Source of the DNA: Pseudomonas cerasi
GTDB taxonomy: Bacteria; Pseudomonadota; Gammaproteobacteria; Pseudomonadales; Pseudomonadaceae
Direction of reading: 5' to 3'
Assembly (NCBI RefSeq): GCF_900074915.1
Contig: NZ_LT222319.1
Coordinates: 4,125,001-4,189,000 of the forward strand
DNA: 64,000 bases
Shown: positions 19,240-27,676 of the stretch, one piece after another
How positions within the stretch are numbered: position 1 is the first letter of the stretch
Layout: each line of letters begins with the position of its first letter
The notes under the pieces: generated by a model
The model's input: the letters and a program-made list of their open reading frames with translations, nothing else
What the model was told of the DNA's origin: nothing
Databases searched by the model: none
Made by a program: the position numbers and the translations under genes

Positions 19240-19825
19240 CGCCGGTTTCGAACATGGTGAACCAGCCGCGACTCCGCATCGGCACCGATATGCGCCTTCA
19301 TGCCGAAGAAGTATTGGTTACCTTTCTTCGTCTGAAGCATCTCGGGGTCAAGCTTTCCTTCCTCGTTCTTGGTCGAGCTGGGGGCATGAATGATGGTGGC
19401 ATCGACGATGGTGCCCTGGCGCAGGGACAGGCCATTCTCTTGCAGATAACCGTTGATGACCGCGAGAATTGCAGGGGCCAGTTGATGCTTTTCCAGCAGG
19501 TGCCGGAAGTTCATGATCGTGGTGTCTTCAGGTATCGGGGCGCTCAAGGTCAGGCATGCAAACTGGCGCATGGTTGTGATTTCGTAGAGCGCTTCTTCCA
19601 TGACCGGGTCGCTCAGGGAGAACCAGTTTTGCAGCAGATGAATGCGCAACATGGTTTCCAGGGGACAGGGTTTCTGCCACCGTCGGCTTTGGGGTAGAAC
19701 GGCTCGATCAAACCCAGAAGACCTGTCCAGGGCACGACCTGATCCATCTCGGCGAGGAAACGCTCGCGTCGTGTCTGCTTGCGCTTGCCGGCATATTCGA
19801 AATCGGAAAAGCTCATCTGGCTCAT
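19240..19825 (-). pseudogene. IS5-group transposase, N-terminal fragment with frameshift
   Basis: Reverse-strand translation starts MSQMSFSDFEYAGKRKQTRR and reaches LLGLIEPFYPKADGGRN. A one-base shift near 19665 then moves it to PLETMLRIHLLQNWFSLSDP, KHQLAPAILAVINGYLQENG and KGNQYFFGMKAHIGADAESR, after which homology ends near 19240. The C-terminal half of the DDE domain is missing. It is a sister of the remnant at 10.4-11.1 kb but retains a different portion. Confidence 0.75.
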
Positions 19826-19889
19826 GGGCGGCTCGGATTAGGTGGTCAGGCGATTTTCGCATACCTGGGACTTGCTCGGAGAATCCTTA

Positions 19890-20318
19890 GGCTCTAAGAG
19901 GCTGATTTTAGAAGAAAATTTAACATAACCGTGAAACCCGGACGTATGTGGCAGCTACTCCATCGACCGAAGAGCCAAGGGCTTGAGTCACCTCTACCTT
20001 GAAATTTATAGAGCTCAGCCTCTACAAAAAAAGCTAACATCCAGAAAACTCACCACCAAACCCTGCACTGAAGCTACTTATCATTTAAAGCCTCTCATCA
20101 TCAGCTGGACCTAACTAGAGCCAATCATCTAGTATGAGGCATCTCGATAGCGACCGATGCAAGTCATGCAGAGCGCTAAGCCTTCATCGGTCTATAGAGC
20201 CAACCAACCGCGCAACTGGAAATCAGTTATTGACCTTACAGAGCATGCGAAGTACGCCCCTCTCCGAAGGCGTTTGCTCGCTTGGTAGGCGTCGAGTCTT
20301 AACTAGTAGGAGAGAGAT
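19890..20318 (+). other. AT-richer gene-free interval upstream of the aldo/keto reductase
   Basis: About 430 bases with many stops in all frames. No family motif, RNA gene or clear hrp-box-like element was found. AGGAGAG at the right end is the ribosome-binding site of the next gene. Confidence 0.5.
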
Positions 20319-21158
20319 ATGCCCATTGCCGACATACTCAGCCCCAATGCAAAAAATGGTGGCGGTGCTCCCTCGCCTGAAATAGGCGTATCAATGGGCA
20401 CTCCGCAGGGAGACTCGGACCTATCGGGCCTAATCGACGCACTCCTGGATGGCTATCGTCTATTTGATTTTGGCGCGCGGAATCACCGGGAACGTGACGT
20501 GGTTGCGGCGATACAGCAAACAGGGCTGAACCGTGAAGATGTGAAGGTGATCAAGAAACTTCCATTGACCCATTATCGGCCAAAAGATGCGCTTAACCTA
20601 ATCACCTGTGAGCTGGAAGCCAGTGGCCTCGAATTCTTTGATCAATATTTGCTGGAGTGGCCGTCGCCAGATTCAAACTCCACTGCACAGGCATGGGATG
20701 CCCTGGTACGCGCCAAAGAGAAGAACCTAGTGAAATCTATTGGGGTGTGTAATTTTGCTCCCGCAAACGTGAAACGCTTGATCACGCAGTCAAATACCCC
20801 CCCCTGCATTAATCAAATCGAGATGCACCCTCACTTCCCGCAGCCCGACCAATTGGCATGGCATACCAGCGTGGGTATCACTACTCAAGCACGTATGCCT
20901 TTTGGTAGAGCCAACCACCTGCTTTGCTGCACCGTCGTTGAAGACATTGCGCGACAGTCAAACAAATCGGCAGGGCAAGTCATATTGCGATGGCACTATC
21001 AACGGGGTGTGCTTGCATTTACCAGATATGCACCTAAGCGCCTTCCACATGTGACCGAGCTGAGACTCGATGATTTTGAGTTAGGTGAGGATGACATGCT
21101 ACGAATTAGTCAGCTGGCACTTCGAAACGGGCGCGTGTATGAGGGACATTTTGACTAA
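20319..21158 (+). CDS. Aldo/keto-reductase-fold protein lacking two catalytic residues
   Basis: The 279-residue protein follows the AKR barrel order but deviates at key sites. GYRLFDFGARNHRERDV corresponds to the motif with catalytic Asp and Tyr; Asp is kept but the Tyr position is Asn. VKVIKKLP retains the Lys. FDQYLLEWPSP has Glu where the catalytic His belongs (normally HWP). KSIGVCNFAPANVKRLI and INQIEMHPHFPQ are conserved structural AKR segments, while the NADPH-phosphate loop (usually IPKS) reads FTRY. Asp-Tyr-Lys-His is therefore reduced to Asp and Lys, arguing against normal carbonyl reduction. It may be a binding pseudoenzyme or a diverged enzyme. A strong AGGAGAG site supports the start. 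Neighbours are IS debris and a truncated DUF481 gene. Confidence 0.7.
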   Translation: MPIADILSPNAKNGGGAPSPEIGVSMGTPQGDSDLSGLIDALLDGYRLFDFGARNHRERDVVAAIQQTGLNREDVKVIKKLPLTHYRPKDALNLITCELEASGLEFFDQYLLEWPSPDSNSTAQAWDALVRAKEKNLVKSIGVCNFAPANVKRLITQSNTPPCINQIEMHPHFPQPDQLAWHTSVGITTQARMPFGRANHLLCCTVVEDIARQSNKSAGQVILRWHYQRGVLAFTRYAPKRLPHVTELRLDDFELGEDDMLRISQLALRNGRVYEGHFD

Positions 21159-21208
21159 GGTGGAGGGCGTTATCCAATCACCCAGCGCCGTGGGCCTATT
21201 GGACGATA

Positions 21209-22082
21209 TCACCAAGTCACACCAACCCCAGCTGTATACCTGGCACTGTCCAGGTCATTTCCATCAGGCATGCCCGCCACAACCTCATGCTCATATTTTA
21301 AATTCAAGGATGCCCATTCGGTGACCTTGTATCGCAAACCTAGCTCGGAGTCGTACGCATAATCCGCTACGTCACTGAGCGGCCTCGCCAACTCACCTGA
21401 CGCGAAAACCTCAAACTTTCTTCCGACCAGAAACCGGTTGTAATCCCAACGCAAGGAAGTCGAATAAAATGAGTTACCGCCACCATCTGCATACCCATAC
21501 TGCGTACGATTCAGTAGCCCAACAACGCTAAACTTGCCTAATTGATCGTCCCAGAATTGGTAGCCGGGGCCCGTGCCGATTTGTCGTCGCGTCCGTAGGT
21601 CTTCAACCTGATCCTTTTTGTAGCTCAAACCGCCTTCCCAAAACCATTTCTCGGTGAGGAACCGGTCTAGGGTGTACTCGGCATTCCAGTTATCCGTATT
21701 CTTAACGTTATCGTCGACCTCGCGCACATATTGGGCATCCGCACTATGCCGCCATAGGCCGCTGACAAGGCTAGTTTTTGCGGCAATATTAATATTATCC
21801 GTGTCTGTTTCAGCTCTTTTAATATCAAGCGCCAGATCTACATTCCCCGTCCAAGTCGCGGCCGTCAAGATGGGTTTTGGCTTCATTATCCTGTCAATGT
21901 TACTCAAGCTGACAAGGCTGGATTTACCGCCTTCAGCGAGACGCACGGCGCCCTGTGAACCCGCCTGTATAGGTTCAACCACACCGTCTGACTGACCACT
22001 TTGCCTGACCAAGAGCGCCTGCTTGCTTTCCAGGGTCTCAACCTGATCTTTACTGCTTGTTACATCACCACCGTAAGTGGTG
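21209..22082 (-). pseudogene. DUF481 (YdiY-like) outer-membrane protein, 5' truncated by IS21 element
   Basis: The reverse frame encodes a DUF481 beta-barrel pattern: WTGNVDLALDIKRAETDTDN, SGLWRHSADAQYVREVDDN, LTEKWFWEGGLSYKKDQVED, and a terminal KYEHEVVAGMPDG with GVGVTW. DUF481 proteins are salt-induced outer-membrane proteins of about 330 residues that start with a signal peptide. Here the first ~40 codons of the open frame are IS21 terminal sequence, and the native signal peptide is absent. The gene is therefore cut by the IS end at 22083. The missing 5' portion is not found on the far side of the IS. Confidence 0.75.
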
Positions 22083-22243
22083 TGTTGGCGCTGATTGAAA
22101 ACTGACCCACCCTGCCGATTGAAAATTGACCCAGGACGGATTGCTGATTTTTGCCCCAGCAATTGTGGATAAGCTTAGCAGCAGTGTTCCGATTGAAGAC
22201 GCATCAAGCCCCACCGCATGCAGCAGGGCATTTATGGTGCGGA

Positions 22244-23047
22244 TCAAAATGGCTCATCGTCCTCGATATCATTTCCGTCCTTTCGCTTTCGTTCGCGTGT
22301 TTTGATCTTTGTCTGGGCAGCCAATGTGCTGTGTTGTAGGCGGTAGGACTCGTTGCCCGTTTCGACGATGTGGCAGTGGTGTGTCAGCCGATCCAGCAAC
22401 GCGGTGGTCATCTTGGCGTCGCCAAACACACTCGACCATTCCGAGAAGCTCAGGTTGGTGGTGATGACCACGCTGGTGTGTTCGTACAGTTTGGACAGCA
22501 GGTGAAATAACAGGGCGCCACCGCTTTGGCTGAAGGGCAAATATCCGAGTTCATCCAGTATCACCAGGTCTGTGCGCAGCAGTGCCTGGGCGATTCGCCC
22601 TGCCTTGCCATCGTACTTCTCACGCTCCAGCAGATTCACCAGATCCACCGTGGAAAAGAAGCGCACGCGTTTGTTGTAGGCCGTGATTCCGGATACAGCC
22701 AAGGCACTGGCCAGGTGTGTTTTCCCGGTGCCAGGGCCGCCGATGAACACGACATTCTGCGCGGTTTCAGTGAACGCCAAGCTGGATAGATCGCTGACCA
22801 GCCGGGCATCAGCGCTGGAAGCGCTGAAGTCAAAGCCAGCTAAGTCACGGTGCATGGGGAGTTTTGCCATGTTCATCTGATGATTCACCGAGCGCACCGC
22901 GCGATCCGCATGTTCCTGCTGAAGCAGATGTTCCAGCAGCCATTTCGATGAAGCCGTCGACGCTGTTCCTTGAGAGACCAGTTCTTCCCAAGCACTGGCC
23001 ATGCCGTGCAGGCGCAGTTCTTTGAGTTCAGTCATTAGGTCACGCAT
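22244..23047 (-). CDS. istB: IS21-family IstB-like transposition ATPase
   Basis: The start at 23047 overlaps the istA stop by eight bases (ATG and TGA interlocked), giving 267 residues beginning MRDLMTELKELRLHGMASAW. It has the AAA+ Walker A GGPGTGKTHLA, Walker B DLVILDELGYLPF, and sensor region VVITTNLSFSEWSSVF. IstB is the DnaA/DnaC-like helper that binds target DNA and activates IstA. A longer in-frame start at 23101 is possible but would lie deep inside istA. The gene is intact. Confidence 0.9.
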   Translation of the reverse strand: MRDLMTELKELRLHGMASAWEELVSQGTASTASSKWLLEHLLQQEHADRAVRSVNHQMNMAKLPMHRDLAGFDFSASSADARLVSDLSSLAFTETAQNVVFIGGPGTGKTHLASALAVSGITAYNKRVRFFSTVDLVNLLEREKYDGKAGRIAQALLRTDLVILDELGYLPFSQSGGALLFHLLSKLYEHTSVVITTNLSFSEWSSVFGDAKMTTALLDRLTHHCHIVETGNESYRLQHSTLAAQTKIKTRERKRKDGNDIEDDEPF

Positions 23048-24548
23048 TGCGATTCTCCTCATCGGTCGTACGGAGCCGGTCGTAGCGTGCTGTATTGGCA
23101 ACCGGCGCCACTTTGAGTTGCAGGCTGGTTTCTACACAGGGAGGTGGTGCGGTGGAGGTCAGGCGGGCAACGACATTGAGGATGTGATCGGCGCTCAGAC
23201 TTCCCGATTCAAGTACCAGCTCCACCGCCACCAGCACTGGTTCGAGACCGGCGATGGGCACAGCAGCCAGTACCTGCATCATGATTCGATCACCGTTGGT
23301 GTGACGCCTCAGTCCGCGTTTAAGAAGCTGTAACGGTTTTGGCAGATCAGCAAATGGAGCGCCATTGCGCAGTGCACCAGGCTTGCGTTCGATGAGTGGG
23401 ATGTAGTGCTGCCAGTCAAAACCGATCTGATCTCGATCAAAGAGGCGCTCGTGACTGGCGATCACCGTTTCGTCGGCAATGACCACGATTCGCGAAGGGT
23501 ACAAACGGCTGCTGACCCATTGATCCACACGCTCGCAAGGCACCGAATAACGATTGCGCGCCACGCTGATCAGGCAGGTGCTAGAGACACGGACGGTGCG
23601 TTCCACGTAGCCATCAAAGGCCGTCGGCATCGGCATCATTTCAGCCTGCTCCAGCTCCAGGGCTTCTGCCACCGTCAAACCGTTGTACTGCGGATGTACA
23701 AGTTCAGCCCAGAGCGTACGACAGCGTTGGCCGAGCCAGACGTTCAGCTCCTCGAAGGTATGGAACATGCAATTTTGAGCATCGAGCCAGATTCGCCTCC
23801 GGCTGTCTTGCACGTTCTTTTCGACGATGCCTTTCTCCCAGCCAGAGGCCACGTTGCAGAAGTCCGGATCGAACAGATAGTGCGCGCACATCACGGAAAA
23901 CCGGGCATTGACCGTGCGGCCTTTGCCTTTGTTAACCTTGTCGACAGCCGTTTTCATGTTGTCGTAGATGCCGCGACGTGGCACGCCACCCAACGCTCCA
24001 AACGAACGTGTATGGGCATCAAACAGCATCTCGTGGCCTTGACTGGGGTACGCAACCAACCAGAACGCGCGACTTGCGCACAGCTTCATATGGGAGACCT
24101 GGATACGTCGAAACAGGCCACCGATCAGCAGGCCTTCTTCGCTCCAGTCAAACTGAAAGGCCTCACCGAGGGCAAAAGTCAGCGGTACAAAAGCGCGTAC
24201 AGACTTGCCTTGCTCGCACCGCCAAGAGCGGACAAACGCCGTGAGCTGGCTGTAACCGCCGTCATAACCCTCGGCCTTGATCTGCTCAAAAAGTGCCTTG
24301 GCGCTCCTACGGTTGTGTTTTGGCCGGAACGAATCAGCCTTGAGCGCCTGCTCTAAGGTCTCGTGAAAAGGGTTGAGCTTATTGAAGGATGCGCACCGTT
24401 GGTACGCTGGTTGATTGGCTTCGGGCGCTCTGACCCATTTTCGGATGGTGTTTCTCGACAGCCCGGTACGCTTGGCTATCTGATGCAGCGAGAGCTTGTC
24501 GCGGAAGTACATCCGCCGGATTTTTCCCAACATTTCCATGCTGATCAC
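23040..24548 (-). CDS. istA: IS21-family IstA transposase
   Basis: This 502-residue transposase has an N-terminal helix-turn-helix (LSLHQIAKRTGLSRNTIRKW) for terminal-repeat binding. An integrase-fold DDE domain follows, with FQFDWSEEGLLI giving the first Asp, GGVPRRGIYDNMKTAVDKV the second, and EKGIVEKNVQDSRR the Glu region. A basic C-terminal domain completes it. The length matches the family. Together with IstB it forms the complete transposition module; the element may be active, although its flanks show rearrangement. Confidence 0.9.
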   Translation of the reverse strand: MISMEMLGKIRRMYFRDKLSLHQIAKRTGLSRNTIRKWVRAPEANQPAYQRCASFNKLNPFHETLEQALKADSFRPKHNRRSAKALFEQIKAEGYDGGYSQLTAFVRSWRCEQGKSVRAFVPLTFALGEAFQFDWSEEGLLIGGLFRRIQVSHMKLCASRAFWLVAYPSQGHEMLFDAHTRSFGALGGVPRRGIYDNMKTAVDKVNKGKGRTVNARFSVMCAHYLFDPDFCNVASGWEKGIVEKNVQDSRRRIWLDAQNCMFHTFEELNVWLGQRCRTLWAELVHPQYNGLTVAEALELEQAEMMPMPTAFDGYVERTVRVSSTCLISVARNRYSVPCERVDQWVSSRLYPSRIVVIADETVIASHERLFDRDQIGFDWQHYIPLIERKPGALRNGAPFADLPKPLQLLKRGLRRHTNGDRIMMQVLAAVPIAGLEPVLVAVELVLESGSLSADHILNVVARLTSTAPPPCVETSLQLKVAPVANTARYDRLRTTDEENRNA

Positions 24549-24623
24549 CCTGTGTTCTCCTGCTCAAAAAGTGAGCAGAAGCAGTTGAACACCTGGGTCA
24601 GTTTTCAGTCGGCAGAACAGCCT

Positions 24624-25616
24624 CTACTGGGTCAGTTTTCGGTCAGCGGCAACACGCCCAACTCTTTTGGCTTGTAGCGACGCTACAATTGACTCCATGA
24701 TAGGTGAGCAAACTGCATTACCCATTAATTTTACTTTATCCCTTCTTGTTACATCGGGGAATTTATAAGCACCTGGAAACCCCATTGCTTTACGTAGTTC
24801 GCACGGCTGCAACATACGCATCATATGTCCATTTTCGCCAGGAGAAACTTAAGCAAATCTATCTACAGTCGTAACTGTACGCAGAGGAGCATCTACTCTC
24901 TGCCATCCGCCACTACCATCCGTACCATAATATACGATTATAAATGGCTTATGCTCACCCAATTCAGAAATAGCCCTATCAGCTCTAGCTAAGGTATCCT
25001 TCGCTCTTTTTAAGCTTCTAAGGGGAGTCATTTTATATTTTCCAGTCTTATCCAATATATCCCAAACAACTTTGCGAGTTACAACCAACGGAGAAACCTC
25101 ATCGGGTTCATCGAACAAGTCTGCAATAACAAAAAGCCTACGGCGTTTTTGAGGGACACCAAATAAAGAAGCATCAATAACCTGCTCTCTTATATTATAT
25201 TTTAACTCTTTCAATTCACCCAATAGCTCTTTGTATCTGCCCCATGGTTTCATATGAATTACATTTTCCAAAGTAATCCAGCGCGGCTTCATGGCCTCAG
25301 CATACCGAGTAACCTGAAAAGCAGTGTCTTTACTTTCATCGGAACGCGGCTTACTTCCACGGGCACAGGTGTGGTGCGTGCACTCAGGTGATGAGATGAG
25401 GAGATCTACCTGCCCTATCTTAGCAATTATTTCACTTGGCTCTAATAAGCGCAGATCTTTCTGAAAAACATGCGCATCAGGGAAATTTAACTGGAAAGAC
25501 TGAACTGCAGGTGACCACATGTCGACACCGCCAACGATTCGAGCCCCTCCATCACGTGCTCCTAGGCTGCTGCCTCCTGCACCACAGAACATGTCAAAAA
25601 CGCGTATTGGATCCAT
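24624..25616 (-). pseudogene. DNA (cytosine-5) methyltransferase with in-frame stop and IS-truncated 3' end
   Basis: From the ATG at 25616 the product shows SAM motif I (VFDMFCGAGGSSLG), motif IV in the SPEC variant (LISSPECTHHTC, catalytic Cys79), motif VI (ITLENV) and motif VIII (QKRRRLFVIA). At codon 256 (24849-24851) TAA interrupts DRFA. The same frame continues SPGENGHMMRMLQPCELRKA and motif X-like GNAVCSPIMESIVASL. After 24655 the frame is IS21 sequence to a stop at 24624. So there is one nonsense codon, probably replacing a Leu codon, and the C-terminus is replaced by the IS end. The target-recognition region precedes the stop. It is adjacent to and divergent from an intact restriction nuclease, suggesting one restriction-modification locus. 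Confidence 0.8.
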
Positions 25617-25696
25617 TTTAAAACCTTAAATTAATTCTCTAGCCAGGTTAGCAGGTTCCAGGCACCATTCAAGCATGATGGCACAAGGACACTGCC

Positions 25697-26878
25697 ATGC
25701 CCCCCAACCGGTTGTTCTCTGTGGAAGAGCTTTCCGCATGCGATCTGATAATTGACGCGCACTATGCAGGAAGCCGCAATGGAAATTCCAGTGATGATCC
25801 ACTCACCAAGCTTTTGAGCGTCAGCAATCAGGGTGGCTTCCGAATTCGGGGAAAACGCAATGATCCACGAATCATAGTTTTGCTTTCCAGCATGGAGGAT
25901 CTGGACTGGCCCGACGAAATCGACCTCTCCACTGGGACGTTTATCTACTACGGGGACAACAAAAAAACTGGACGAAAGCTGGACGAAACTAATCGCTACG
26001 GGAACAATCTTCTGGAATTGATCTTCAAGAGGCATCACTCGGGAGAACGTTATCTAGTCCCTCCAATCCTGATTTTCACCAAGGCGGGGGCTTATAGAGA
26101 CGTGATTTTCCGCGGCTTAGCGGTGCCAGGTCAAATAGGCAGTACTCAAAACGACGATTTGGTCGCGGTTTGGCACGCCAGCCAGGGCCAACGTTTTCAA
26201 AACTATAAAGCTACGTTCACTATTTTAGACATACCTCAGGTATCCAGGAGATGGCTTACAGACATCATTACAAAAGGGATTGCTACTGAGAGCAAGCATG
26301 CCCCTGATGAATGGCTAAAATGGGTGAAAACAGCACACTACACACCACTGATAGCAAAACGTTCGCAACCTATTCGCTCCAGAGCAGAGCAGCTCCCTGC
26401 CACGAAAGAAGAGTCGAAAATGCTCTCCACTATCCACGAGTATTTCAAAGCAGATCCTTACGCCTTTGAAGCTTGTGCAGCACATTTGGTCAGGATATGT
26501 CTCCCAGACACTGTCGAGCTCGACCTTACACGGCGCTATCGCGATGGAGGCAGAGATGGAATAGGCAAGCTTCGGATAGGACGAGCGGCATCGGCAGTTC
26601 TTGTTGATTTTGCCATTGAGGCTAAATGCTACGCCACCTCGAATTCGGTAGGCGTACGCGAGGTCTCAAGGCTGATATCGCGTCTTCGACATAGACAATT
26701 TGGAGTCCTCATCACCACCTCTTGGCTCCACGACCAAGCTTACAAAGAGATTGTTGAAGATGGACACCCCGTGATGATTATCTCTGGAAAGGACGTAGTC
26801 GATTTGATCAAGCAAGCGGGCATGAAGGACAGCAGCTCCATAACGCACTGGCTGAAGCTGAGCTTCCCACTAGGTTGA
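25697..26878 (+). CDS. Restriction endonuclease, AspBHI-like N-terminus with Mrr-type nuclease domain
   Basis: The 393-residue protein has an N-terminal ~200-residue DNA-recognition-like domain (GTFIYYGDNKKTGRKLDET, YLVPPILIFTKAG), resembling the AspBHI/SRA-like sensor of modification-dependent enzymes. The C-terminal PD-(D/E)XK domain of Mrr type has RRYRDGGRDGIGKL supplying the Asp and VDFAIEAKCYA supplying the E-x-K pair, then REVSRLISRLRHRQFGVLIT. All nuclease residues are present. It is divergent from the damaged 5mC methyltransferase and six bases upstream of vsr. Known AspBHI relatives cleave 5-methylcytosine-containing DNA; whether this one does, or is a conventional type II enzyme, cannot be read from sequence. 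Confidence 0.75.
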   Translation: MPPNRLFSVEELSACDLIIDAHYAGSRNGNSSDDPLTKLLSVSNQGGFRIRGKRNDPRIIVLLSSMEDLDWPDEIDLSTGTFIYYGDNKKTGRKLDETNRYGNNLLELIFKRHHSGERYLVPPILIFTKAGAYRDVIFRGLAVPGQIGSTQNDDLVAVWHASQGQRFQNYKATFTILDIPQVSRRWLTDIITKGIATESKHAPDEWLKWVKTAHYTPLIAKRSQPIRSRAEQLPATKEESKMLSTIHEYFKADPYAFEACAAHLVRICLPDTVELDLTRRYRDGGRDGIGKLRIGRAASAVLVDFAIEAKCYATSNSVGVREVSRLISRLRHRQFGVLITTSWLHDQAYKEIVEDGHPVMIISGKDVVDLIKQAGMKDSSSITHWLKLSFPLG

Positions 26879-26884
26879 CCATCA

Positions 26885-27325
26885 ATGTGTGCAGACGTAT
26901 TTACGCCCGAACAGCGCTCCAAAGTCATGGCAAAAATTAAAGGCAAAAACACCAAGCCTGAGATGATCGTGCGCTCGACGTGCCATCGGATGGGCCTCCG
27001 TTTTCGCTTACACAGGGTTGATCTTCCCGGAAAACCTGATTTGGTTTTCATAAAGCGCAAGCTGTGCCTTTTCGTTCATGGATGTTTTTGGCACCAACAT
27101 TCAGGCTGCAAGTATGCTTACCTGCCAAAGTCTCGCCCTGAGTTTTGGATACCTAAACTGCAGAAAAATGTTATTCGCGACGAAAATGCTAAAGCCTCCC
27201 TTGAAGCACTGGGTTGGAATGTCGCAGTAATCTGGGAATGCCAGACAAAAAAAATCGATGAAATTGAGTCAGTCATCAAAGAGATAATTGAGCAGCGGTC
27301 CGAAAAGGCTCCCAAAATTCTGTAG
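26885..27325 (+). CDS. vsr: Very short patch repair endonuclease
   Basis: This 146-residue protein starts six bases after the restriction gene, so they are probably co-transcribed. It has the Vsr hallmarks MCADVFTPEQRSKVMAKIKG, RLHRVDLPGKPDLVFIKRKL (catalytic Asp), and VHGCFWHQHSGCKYAYLPKS (zinc-binding His/Cys cluster). The end, ALGWNVAVIWECQ, is typical. Vsr nicks at T:G mismatches arising from deamination of 5-methylcytosine, so its presence implies that a 5mC methyltransferase was active here. With the adjacent methyltransferase now interrupted, Vsr may be a leftover, or it may serve another methylase. Confidence 0.9.
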   Translation: MCADVFTPEQRSKVMAKIKGKNTKPEMIVRSTCHRMGLRFRLHRVDLPGKPDLVFIKRKLCLFVHGCFWHQHSGCKYAYLPKSRPEFWIPKLQKNVIRDENAKASLEALGWNVAVIWECQTKKIDEIESVIKEIIEQRSEKAPKIL

Positions 27326-27422
27326 GACTTGTCCTTTACACCTTTGACATGTTGACCCTTCCAATCACAGCCCTTAACCTCCTCAACCTGAGCCTAAGAA
27401 ACTCAAAATCCAGAGCGGTCCT

Positions 27423-27571
27423 CCGCACCCGACAGCCATGCGGCTTTTTTGCGCCAGCGGTTTCCCTACGCCTGCAGGAAAGGTCACGTTTTATGCCGGG
27501 AGTGGGCGAATACAAGACCCGAAAGGGGAATATGTCCGGCCCGTCTCTGGTGGGTTTCTTAGCTCCCGGCA
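27423..27571 (+). ncRNA. Possible structured leader RNA upstream of the BRO-N gene
   Basis: Two elements are visible. CCGCA (27423-27427) pairs with TGCGG (27439-27443) and is followed by CTTTTTT, like a small terminator. Then TGCCGGGAG (27494-27502) pairs perfectly with CTCCCGGCA (27563-27571), closing a 78-base domain. That domain contains CCC-GAAA-GGG, a GNRA-capped hairpin (27518-27527), and GAC/GTC flanking pairs. The domain ends 40 bases before the leader ORF. The position, closed stem and tetraloop suggest a cis-regulatory RNA or attenuator. It is not matched to any named family. Confidence 0.4.
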
Positions 27572-27610
27572 CCTAAATCCCTGTCCTAAGAAAGCATCCA
27601 GAGGTTCATC

Positions 27611-27676
27611 ATGACCAGTTCGCGCTATAAATCCGTCTCTCGTCCGCATTCCGTTTCGGAGGTGGCAGATGACTAA
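27611..27676 (+). CDS. 21-codon leader ORF overlapping the BRO-N start
   Basis: The ATG at 27611 encodes MTSSRYKSVSRPHSVSEVAD plus one Asp and stops at 27674-27676. The stop overlaps the ATG of the next gene, so the two are likely translationally coupled. It is Ser/Arg-rich with no domain. It sits directly after the possible structured RNA. Confidence 0.45.
   Translation: MTSSRYKSVSRPHSVSEVADD

Larger units (their letters stand above)
22083..24654 (-). mobile_element. IS21-family insertion sequence with istAB
   Basis: Terminal inverted repeats begin TGTTG at both ends, and each contains internal repeats of GAAAACTGACCCA, the multiple-repeat terminus typical of IS21. Length is about 2.57 kb, with istA and istB intact and overlapping. 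No target duplication is visible: flanks read AAGTGGTG on the left and CGCCCAAC on the right, and each flank is a different truncated gene. A rearrangement or deletion after insertion is likely. Confidence 0.85.

Noticed and set aside
19890..20318. hrp-box promoter (type III effector regulation) upstream of the aldo/keto-reductase-like gene
   Set aside because: No GGAACC followed by CCAC at the proper spacing was found; GTGAAACCC near 19928 lacks the downstream box.
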